The translations under genes were made by a program, and so were the position numbers. A stretch of 37,695 bases of DNA from Paucimonas sp. (GTDB lineage Bacteria > Pseudomonadota > Gammaproteobacteria > Pseudomonadales > Pseudomonadaceae): assembly GCA_031253995.1 (NCBI GenBank), contig JAIRVG010000034.1, forward strand, positions 1 to 37,695, in the 5' to 3' direction. Position 1 is the stretch's first letter. Every line of letters begins with the position of its first letter. Below the pieces are notes generated by a model. It was not told where the DNA came from. It did no database searches and saw nothing but the letters and a program-made list of their open reading frames with translations. Of the stretch, positions 31,737 to 37,695 are shown in pieces.

Positions 31737-33365
31737 ATGCGACTGCAACCAACCCTGGCCAGCACGGCCATCCTGCTGGCCCTGGGCCTGACCCTTGGCG
31801 GCTGCAAGCCCGGCCAGCCCGACGCCCAGGCCGCCAGCACGCTGAAGATCGCCTTCTTCAGCGACAACACCCAACTGGTCAGCATCGACCCGTTCCAGGT
31901 CTACTGGATTGAGCACCGGGTGGTCCTGCGCAACGTGGTCGAAGCCCTGACCGACCAGGACCCGCAGACCGGCCAGATCATTCCCTGGCTGGCACAAAGC
32001 TGGGAGATCAGCCCCGACGCCCGCGAATACACCTTCCACCTGCGCCAGGGCGTGACCTTCAGCAACGGCGAGCCGTTCGACGCCCAGGCGGTGAAGACCG
32101 CCTTCGACAGCAACAAGGCCTTCGCCGCCGAGCTGCCAAGTGCCTTTGGCGCCACCTACCTGGCCGGCTACGAGCATGCCGAGATCCTCGACCCGTACAC
32201 CATCAAGCTGGTGCTGAAGACACCCAATGCCGGCTTCCTCCAGGCCACCTCCACCACCAACCTGTCGATCCTCGCCCCCGCCTCCTACCGCAAGAGCGCC
32301 AAGGAGCGCTCCCTTGGCGCGGTGATCGGCACCGGGCCGTTCACCATCGAGCACTACACCCCTGAGAGCGGCCTGCGCCTGGTCCGCCGCGCGGGCTACG
32401 CCTGGGCTTCGGCCAACGTGCAGAACAAGGGCGAGGCGCACCTGTCGGCCATCGAGGTCAGCTACGTGCCCGAGGAAAGCGTGCGCAACGGCCTGTTCCT
32501 GCAGGGCAAGGTGGATATCCTCTGGCCGCGGGTGCCGTTCTCCGAGGTCGACCTGCAACTGTTCCAGCGCAACGCCGCGACCATCCAGAGCCGCTCCCTG
32601 CCGGGGCCGGCGCTGAACCTCTACCCGAACACCCGGGGCAACCGCATCCTCGCCGACCAGAAGGTGCGCCAGGCCCTGCTCAAGGCCATCGACCGCAAGA
32701 GCTACGCCAGTACCGTCTATAACGAAGCCTTCCCAGTGGTGGACGGTGTCTATGACGTCACCACCCCGTATTTCCGCAGCCAGCGCGACAAACTGGCCTA
32801 CGATCCGCAGGGCGCGGCGAAGCTGCTGGACGAGGCCGGCTGGCCCCTCGGCCAGGACAATTACCGCTACAAGGACGGCAAGCGCCTGACCCTGCAGTAC
32901 AACCTGCCCGGCAAAGAAACCGCAGGTGACGTGCTGATCCAGGACCAATTGCGCAAGATCGGCATCGAACTCAAGCTCAAGGTACAGACCACCGCCGAAT
33001 GGGCCGCCGCCAACGCCGCTGGCGCCTACGATCTGACCTATAGCTACATGACCCGCGCCGACCCGATAGTCCTGCAGACCATCCTTGATCCGCGCAGCGC
33101 CAACAGCTCGACCCTGGCCACCAATACCTACGCCCCGGCGGTGCTGCCTGTGGCCCAGGACCTGTTCGATGCCGGCCTCACCGCCACCACGCCCGAGCAG
33201 CGCGCCAACGCCTACGGCCAGCTGCAGGACCTGCTGATCGACCAGGGCTCGGCGATCCCGGTGTACGAGCGAGTGTGGCAGGCAGCGACTTCGCCACGGG
33301 TGCAGAACTTCCGCTGGAGCGCCGAGGGCTTCGCCTTCCTCAACGACATCGAGGTCAAGCCATGA
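31737..33365 (+). CDS. Peptide/opine-type ABC transporter substrate-binding lipoprotein
   Basis: A 542-residue SBP_bac_5 (DppA/OppA-type) protein with a lipoprotein signal: LTLGGC, Cys23, followed by KPGQ. The family's ligand-fold landmarks are visible: VVEALTDQDPQTGQIIPWLA, SWEISPDAREYTFHLRQGVT, FSNGEPFDA, and NPNTRGNR-like and VRQALLKAIDRKSYA segments. It binds the solute brought in by the TonB receptor and hands it to the two permeases. Family members bind peptides, nickel chelates, opines and glutathione; the ligand here is not deducible. It precedes permease 1 with an ATGA overlap. Confidence 0.92.
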   Translation: MRLQPTLASTAILLALGLTLGGCKPGQPDAQAASTLKIAFFSDNTQLVSIDPFQVYWIEHRVVLRNVVEALTDQDPQTGQIIPWLAQSWEISPDAREYTFHLRQGVTFSNGEPFDAQAVKTAFDSNKAFAAELPSAFGATYLAGYEHAEILDPYTIKLVLKTPNAGFLQATSTTNLSILAPASYRKSAKERSLGAVIGTGPFTIEHYTPESGLRLVRRAGYAWASANVQNKGEAHLSAIEVSYVPEESVRNGLFLQGKVDILWPRVPFSEVDLQLFQRNAATIQSRSLPGPALNLYPNTRGNRILADQKVRQALLKAIDRKSYASTVYNEAFPVVDGVYDVTTPYFRSQRDKLAYDPQGAAKLLDEAGWPLGQDNYRYKDGKRLTLQYNLPGKETAGDVLIQDQLRKIGIELKLKVQTTAEWAAANAAGAYDLTYSYMTRADPIVLQTILDPRSANSSTLATNTYAPAVLPVAQDLFDAGLTATTPEQRANAYGQLQDLLIDQGSAIPVYERVWQAATSPRVQNFRWSAEGFAFLNDIEVKP

Positions 33366-34312
33366 GCCGCTACCTGCTCGGTCGCATCGCCCAGGCCGCG
33401 CTGGTGCTGTGGGGCGCGTACAGCATCACCTACTTCATCCTCTACCTGCTGCCGGGGGACCCGCTGAGCATCATGCTCAGTGCCTCGGGCATGGAGATCG
33501 ATGCGCTGTCGCCGGAGCAACTGGCCAAGGCGCGAACCTACTACGGGCTCGACCAGGGCTTGATCGAGCGCTACTTCGACCTGCTGCTGGGAGTGTTGCA
33601 GGGTGACCTGGGCCAGTCGCTAACCCTGAACCGCCCGGTCACCGAGATCCTCGCCGAACGCCTGCCGCAGACCCTGAGCCTGGCCGGACTGGCCATCGTC
33701 CTGTCGCTGATCGGCGGGGTCGGCCTGGCCTACCTGGCCGCCTACCTGCGCTGGCAGCCGCTCAAGGTGTTTCTCGCCCGCCTGCCGGCCCTGGGCTTTG
33801 CCGTGCCGGTGTTCTGGATGGGGCTGCTGCTGATCCAGGTGTTCGCCTTTGGCCTGGGCTGGTTCCCGGCCACCGGCAGCAGCGGCTTCGACAGCCTGGT
33901 GCTGCCGGCGGTGACCCTGGCCATCCCCAGCGCCGCGGTGTACGCCCAGGTGCTGCAACGGGGTTTCCAGGATGTCTGGCGCGAGCCCTACATCGCCACC
34001 GCCTGGGCCAAGGGCCTGAGCCGCGCCCAGGTCCAGGCGCGCCACGCCTTTCGCAATGCCGCCCTGCCGCTGCTGACCCTGGTCGGCCTGCAGGTGGGCA
34101 ACACGGTGTCCGGCGCGGTGCTGGTGGAAACCATCTTCGCCCGCAACGGCGTCGGCCGCCTGGTCCAGGAAGCCGTGCTGCGCCAGGACATTCCCCTGGT
34201 GCTGGCGGTGGTCACGGTGTCCGCCGCTGCCTTCGTGCTGGTCAACCTGCTGGTTGACCTGCTCTATCCGATCCTCGACCCGCGCATCACCCATGCGCCC
34301 AAGGTGAGCTGA
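33362..34312 (+). CDS. ABC transporter permease 1 (DppB/GsiC-like)
   Basis: A 316-residue inner-membrane permease with six predicted helices: the first at about 10-30 (AALVLWGAYSITYFILYLLP), then a periplasmic loop with LYLLPGDPLSIML, and a cytoplasmic EAA-like loop (TAWAKGLSRAQVQARHAFRN) that contacts the ATPase. The start at 33362 overlaps the binding-protein stop as ATGA. It pairs with permease 2 to form the channel of the importer. Confidence 0.93.
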   Translation: MSRYLLGRIAQAALVLWGAYSITYFILYLLPGDPLSIMLSASGMEIDALSPEQLAKARTYYGLDQGLIERYFDLLLGVLQGDLGQSLTLNRPVTEILAERLPQTLSLAGLAIVLSLIGGVGLAYLAAYLRWQPLKVFLARLPALGFAVPVFWMGLLLIQVFAFGLGWFPATGSSGFDSLVLPAVTLAIPSAAVYAQVLQRGFQDVWREPYIATAWAKGLSRAQVQARHAFRNAALPLLTLVGLQVGNTVSGAVLVETIFARNGVGRLVQEAVLRQDIPLVLAVVTVSAAAFVLVNLLVDLLYPILDPRITHAPKVS

Positions 34313-34313
34313 G

Positions 34314-35207
34314 ATGACCGTCCTGCAACGCCGTCTTGCCCGTACCCTGCCCGTCAACGATGCCTGGCGCCCGCGCCACCGCCTGCAACGCCTGCTCGAC
34401 CAGGCCGCGCCGCTGCTGCGCCGGCCCGGTTTCGTGGTTGCCCTGCTGCTGGTGCTGTTCACCCTGGTCGCCGCGCTGGCGCCGTGGCTGTTCACCCAGG
34501 CCGATCCCTATGCGACCCAGCCCTCGGCGAAGCTGCTGCCGCCCAGCCTGGCGCACTGGTTCGGCACCGACGAGCTGGGCCGCGACCTGTACACCCGGGT
34601 GCTGTACGGCGCGCGCCTGTCGGTGGAAGCCGCCTTGCTCGCGGTGGGCCTGGCGCTGGTCAGCGGCCTGGGCCTGGGCATCGTCTCGGGCTTCGTCGGC
34701 GGGCGCGTGGATGCCGTGATCATGCGCCTGGTGGATGTGCTGCTGGCCCTGCCCGGCCTGTTGCTGGCGCTGGCCATCGTCACCGCCATCGGCTTCGGCA
34801 CGATCCCGGTGGCCATTGCGGTGGGCGTCGGCATCATTCCCGGCTTCGCCCGCACCACCCGCGCCGAGGTGCTGCGGATCAAGACCCTGCCCTACGTCGA
34901 GGCCGCGCGCCTGGGCGGCGCCAGCTGGGGTCGCACCCTGCTGCGCCATGTGCTGCCCAATGCCTGGGGCCCGGTGGCGGTGCTCGCCACCCTGGATGTC
35001 GGCGCGGCGATCCTCGCCACCGCCGGCCTCAGCTTCCTCGGTTTCGGCGCTGCGCCACCCGCCGCGGAATGGGGCACGCTGATCGCCAACGGCCGGCATT
35101 TCCTCATTACCGCGCCCTGGGTCTCGCTGCTGCCGGGGCTGTTCCTGGTGCTGGTGGTGTTCAGCCTCAACCATATCGCCCGGACCTTCGAGGAGGTGCA
35201 ACGATGA
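34314..35207 (+). CDS. ABC transporter permease 2 (DppC/GsiD-like)
   Basis: A 297-residue permease: an N-terminal cytoplasmic stretch, a first helix at about 40-60 (PGFVVALLLVLFTLVAALAP), HWFGTDELGRDLYTRVLYGAR, which is the DppC hallmark, and the EAA loop YVEAARLGGASWGRTLLRHV. It starts one base after the permease 1 stop and overlaps the ATPase start by four bases, so all four importer genes are translationally linked. Confidence 0.93.
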   Translation: MTVLQRRLARTLPVNDAWRPRHRLQRLLDQAAPLLRRPGFVVALLLVLFTLVAALAPWLFTQADPYATQPSAKLLPPSLAHWFGTDELGRDLYTRVLYGARLSVEAALLAVGLALVSGLGLGIVSGFVGGRVDAVIMRLVDVLLALPGLLLALAIVTAIGFGTIPVAIAVGVGIIPGFARTTRAEVLRIKTLPYVEAARLGGASWGRTLLRHVLPNAWGPVAVLATLDVGAAILATAGLSFLGFGAAPPAAEWGTLIANGRHFLITAPWVSLLPGLFLVLVVFSLNHIARTFEEVQR

Positions 35208-36871
35208 GCCGCCTGATCGACGTACAGGACCTGCGGGTCAGCTACCACAGCGGCGGCCGCGTGACCGAGGCGGTGCGCGGTGTCAGTTTTCATCTCGAAC
35301 CTGGCGAGACCCTGGCCATCGTCGGCGAATCCGGTTCGGGCAAGACCACGATCGCCAGCGCCCTGCTCGGCTTGCTGCCGCCGACGGCACGGATCGACGG
35401 TGGCCGCCTGGCGGTCGCCGGCCAGGACATCAGCCACGCCAGCGAACGCAGCAAGCAACGCTTGCGCGGGCGAGTAGTCGGGCTGGTGCCGCAGGACCCG
35501 ATGGTCAGCCTCAACCCGACCCTGAGCATCGGCAAGCAGATCGGCGAAAGCCTGGTGCTGCGCCATGGCCGGCGCTACCCGGGGCTGGACGCCGATGTAC
35601 TGGAATTGCTGGAACAGGTCGGCATCGACAATCCTGCCCTGCGCACGGCGCAGTATCCGCACGAGCTCTCCGGCGGCATGCGCCAGCGCGTGCTGATCGC
35701 CATCGCCCTGGCCGGCGAGCCGCAACTGATCATCGCCGACGAGCCCACCAGCGCCCTCGACGTGACGGTGCAGAAGCGCATCCTCGACCACCTGGAGCAA
35801 CTGGTGAAGGCCCGGGGCATCGCCTTGGTGATCATCACCCACGACCTCGGCGTGGCCGCCGACCGCGCCGACCGGGTGCTGGTGATGCGCCAGGGCGAGG
35901 TGGTGGAAAGTGGCGTGGCGCGGGAGGTCCTGTCGGCGCCCGCACATACCTATACCCGCGACCTGCTGGCCGCTGCACCGGCCTTTGGCGCAACGCCGCC
36001 GCCCTTGCCGGTGGCGCTGGAGGGGAAGAAACCGCTGCTCCGCTTCGACGGTGTCGGCAAGGTCTTCAGCCTGCCCCAGGGACGCAGTTTCCAGGCCTTG
36101 CACGACCTCAGCCTGGAGGTCTACCCCGGCCAGACTCTGGCCATCGTCGGCGAATCCGGCTCGGGCAAGAGCACCAGCCTGCGCATCGCCCTTGGCCTGG
36201 AGCAGCCCAGCAGCGGGCAGGTACGTTTTGCCGGCCAGGATATCGGCAAGCTCAGCTGGAAGCAGTTCAGGCCGCTGCGCCAGCGCATGCAACTGGTGCA
36301 GCAGAACCCCTTCGCCGCCCTCGATCCGCGGTTCAGCATCTACCAGAGCGTGGTCGAGCCGCTGGTATCGTTCGGTTTGCTCAAGGGCCGCGCGCTGGAG
36401 CAGGCGGCGCGGCGGTTGATGGAACAGGTGCAGTTGCCGGCGAGTTACCTGGATCGCTTGCCGCGGGAGCTGTCCGGCGGACAGCGGCAGCGGGTGGCGA
36501 TCGCCCGGGCCCTGGCCCTGCAGCCGGACCTGCTGTTGCTGGACGAGCCGGTGTCGGCGCTGGATGTGTCGGTGCAGGCACAGATCCTCGACCTGCTGCG
36601 GGAATTGCAGGCGGAGCTGGGGGTGGCGTATGTGCTGGTGTCCCATGACCTGGCGGTGGTCGCCAGCCTGGCGCACCAGGTGGTGGTGCTGAAGCAGGGA
36701 CAGGTGGTGGAACAGGGAGAGGCGCGACAGGTGCTGGAGCAGCCGCAGGCGACTTATACCCGGGAGTTGCTGGAGGCAGTGCCGGGGAGACGCTTGAAGC
36801 AGCCGCAAGCTTCAAGCTTCAAGCCGCAAGAAAAAGCCGCGGCGCCTTCTCTTGCAGCTTATGGCTTATAG
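35204..36871 (+). CDS. Fused dual ABC ATPase (DppD-DppF/GsiA-like)
   Basis: 555 residues holding two nucleotide-binding domains. Domain 1: Walker [10 protein letters not shown] at 41-49, signature LSGGMRQR near 155, Walker [13 protein letters not shown]. Domain 2: Walker [10 protein letters not shown] at 316-324, signature LSGGQRQR near 423, Walker [14 protein letters not shown] single gene for both ATPases is seen in GsiA/YejF-type importers. It powers the importer with permeases 1 and 2. The last 28 or so residues ([20 protein letters not shown], then LAAYGL) are encoded by an intergenic-type repeat (36792-36883). They follow the normal end of the domain (ELLEAVPGR), so they are probably an accidental extension. 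Confidence 0.93.
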   Translation: MSRLIDVQDLRVSYHSGGRVTEAVRGVSFHLEPGETLAIVGESGSGKTTIASALLGLLPPTARIDGGRLAVAGQDISHASERSKQRLRGRVVGLVPQDPMVSLNPTLSIGKQIGESLVLRHGRRYPGLDADVLELLEQVGIDNPALRTAQYPHELSGGMRQRVLIAIALAGEPQLIIADEPTSALDVTVQKRILDHLEQLVKARGIALVIITHDLGVAADRADRVLVMRQGEVVESGVAREVLSAPAHTYTRDLLAAAPAFGATPPPLPVALEGKKPLLRFDGVGKVFSLPQGRSFQALHDLSLEVYPGQTLAIVGESGSGKSTSLRIALGLEQPSSGQVRFAGQDIGKLSWKQFRPLRQRMQLVQQNPFAALDPRFSIYQSVVEPLVSFGLLKGRALEQAARRLMEQVQLPASYLDRLPRELSGGQRQRVAIARALALQPDLLLLDEPVSALDVSVQAQILDLLRELQAELGVAYVLVSHDLAVVASLAHQVVVLKQGQVVEQGEARQVLEQPQATYTRELLEAVPGRRLKQPQASSFKPQEKAAAPSLAAYGL

Positions 36872-36883
36872 CTTGAAGCTGCC
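36792..36883. repeat. GCTTGAAGC-type repeat at convergent gene ends
   Basis: Repeated units GCTTGAAGC, GCTTCAAGC (tandem AAGCTTCAAGCTTCAAGC) and GCTTATGGCTTATAGC face each other across a GCCGCGGCGCC centre. The left arm GCTTGAAGCAGCC pairs with GGCAGCTTCAAGC at the right. It overlaps the 3' end of the ATPase gene and abuts the sodC stop, so it probably terminates both converging transcripts. Confidence 0.8.
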
Positions 36884-37411
36884 TTATTTGATGACCCCAC
36901 AGGCAAACCGCGCCGCCCCGCCACCCAGCGGTGCCGGATGATCGGAATGGTTGTCGCCGCCGACGTGGATCATCAGCGCATGGCCCTTGAGGTCATCCAG
37001 CTTCTTGATCTTCGGCGCCAGCACCGGCTGCCCGGCCTTGCCGTCGGCGGTGACCAGCAGTGCCGGCAGGTCGCCCATATGGCCGCCGTCGTCCCACGGA
37101 AAGCTGTGCTTGCCGGTGTTCTGCGGATCCCAGTGGCCACCGGCACCACCGGCCGGAACCGGCTTGCCATCAGCCTCGGTGGGCGCGCAGCTCGGGTTGG
37201 CATGGACGTGGAAACCGTGCACGCCCGCAGCCAGGCCGCTCAGTTCGGGAGTGAACACCGCACCGTACTTGCTCTCGGTGATGGTGACGAAGCCGACGCT
37301 CTTGCCCTCGCCCTGGGCGGTGGCTTCCTTGAGTTCGACCTTGAGCGAATCGGCAGCCTGCACCGCGGCGCTGGCACACAGGGCAACTGACAGGGCAATC
37401 CACTTTTTCAT
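36884..37411 (-). CDS. sodC: Periplasmic Cu,Zn superoxide dismutase
   Basis: A 175-residue secreted enzyme that dismutates superoxide. The signal peptide [19 protein letters not shown] ends before ADSL. Metal-site histidines are seen in [30 protein letters not shown] (bridging and zinc ligands plus the Asp of [11 protein letters not shown]), and [13 protein letters not shown]. The disulfide pair is Cys in NPSC and Cys in RFACGVIK. Length and motifs fit prokaryotic SodC, and no key residue is missing. AAGGAACG precedes the ATG. It is convergent with the ABC importer and functionally independent of it. Confidence 0.95.
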   Translation of the reverse strand: MKKWIALSVALCASAAVQAADSLKVELKEATAQGEGKSVGFVTITESKYGAVFTPELSGLAAGVHGFHVHANPSCAPTEADGKPVPAGGAGGHWDPQNTGKHSFPWDDGGHMGDLPALLVTADGKAGQPVLAPKIKKLDDLKGHALMIHVGGDNHSDHPAPLGGGAARFACGVIK

Positions 37412-37594
37412 GAGACACGTTCCTTATATCGCGGAGAAATCGGTTGTAGAGCTTAGACAAAAGCTGGCGGGGGTTCGAATGGAAATCATTTCGTCAGGCA
37501 ACACCGTGGGCGAACAGTTCCGTAGGAGTTCACCCAGCCCTGCCGGGCTGCGCTGTCGCGCAGAGAACTAGACCGTAAGTGCGCCGCGGTCGGC
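37412..37594. other. sodC upstream region
   Basis: No gene is seen. The sodC promoter should lie here; no clear -35/-10 was found. A small stem CAGCCC-tgcc-GGGCTG occupies 37535-37550, without a T-run. Confidence 0.35.
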
Positions 37595-37695
37595 GTGGGA
37601 GCGGATTCATCCGCGATTGGGCGCGAAGCGGCCATAAAACCTGCGTCCGCAGTGTGTCAGGAAAACTCGGGACTCAGGTTTTACGACGGCTTTGC
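37595..37695. repeat. BIME-type palindrome, cut by the window end
   Basis: GTGGGAGCGGATTCATCCGC followed by GATTGGGCGCGAAGCGGCC and an ACTCAGGTTTTACG-type return arm is the same element as at 28916-29045, with a few substitutions (CATAAAACCTGCGTCC). The right arm stops at the end of the window. Confidence 0.85.

Noticed and set aside
29205..32948. Very long minus-strand open frame (over 1200 codons) opposite the TonB receptor and binding-protein genes
   Set aside because: It is a codon-bias shadow in GC-rich DNA: low-complexity Val/Gly/Ala/Gln/Arg composition, no domains, and it spans two well-supported plus-strand genes and their gap.
28916..37695. The pair of BIME copies (28916 and 37595) flanking the TonB/ABC/sodC block as ends of a mobile composite element
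   Set aside because: REP/BIME copies are frequent throughout such genomes and no mobility gene lies between them.

Overview
The window looks like chromosomal DNA of a fluorescent-type Pseudomonas. It is GC-rich, densely coded and has short gaps. It carries REP/BIME-type palindromes built on GTGGGAGC, GCTGGCTTGCCAGC and GGGCGCGAAGCGGCC. The gene content (GlxA/AraC amine regulators, a CaiX-like betaine-binding protein, a CdhB-like thioesterase, 3-mercaptopropionate dioxygenase next to a multi-domain rhodanese, SodC) is also typical of that genus. No rRNA, tRNA, IS element, prophage or CRISPR array was seen.

Layout. (1) 1-110: N-terminus of an acetolactate-synthase-like TPP enzyme. (2) 290-5381: a minus-strand operon (FAD amine oxidase, D-2-hydroxyacid dehydrogenase, aldehyde dehydrogenase) divergent from a GlxA-family regulator, followed by a complex REP/duplication block. 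(3) 5623-8573: a minus-strand 'imine chemistry' cluster (FAD amine oxidase, P5C-reductase-like protein, small cupin, RidA) divergent from a second GlxA-family regulator. (4) 9896-18333: a ten-gene plus-strand cluster. It holds a CntA-type Rieske oxygenase, two SDRs, a beta-keto acid cleavage enzyme (BKACE), an aminobutyraldehyde-dehydrogenase-like ALDH, a 3-hydroxyacyl-type dehydrogenase, a CntB/VanB-type reductase, a CdhB-like thioesterase and a CaiX-like binding protein. (5) 18465-24774: minus-strand ogt, a PoxB-like TPP enzyme, a hybrid histidine kinase and a chemoreceptor. (6) 25070-26578: a TetR regulator and a lipoprotein with a 23-bp palindrome between them. (7) 26713-36871: 3-mercaptopropionate dioxygenase and rhodanese, then a TonB receptor and a complete peptide/opine-type ABC importer. 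(8) 36884-37411: sodC, convergent with the importer.

The strongest candidate for something undescribed is region 4. It combines the parts of both known carnitine routes: oxygenase plus reductase (CntAB-like), and dehydrogenase plus beta-keto cleavage plus thioesterase (CdhABC-like). However, the BKACE and dehydrogenase look unlike the characterised P. aeruginosa CdhC and CdhA as I remember them. I infer a pathway for a carnitine-like quaternary amine that ends in glycine betaine, with uptake by a CaiX-like protein; the substrate is not determined. A second lead is the AAAAACGCATATT and GAATAATAT motif pair shared by the promoters of the thiol dioxygenase operon and the TonB/ABC importer. It suggests one regulon for taking up and oxidising an organosulfur compound. 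All calls come from reading the sequence and remembered family features; no database search was run.
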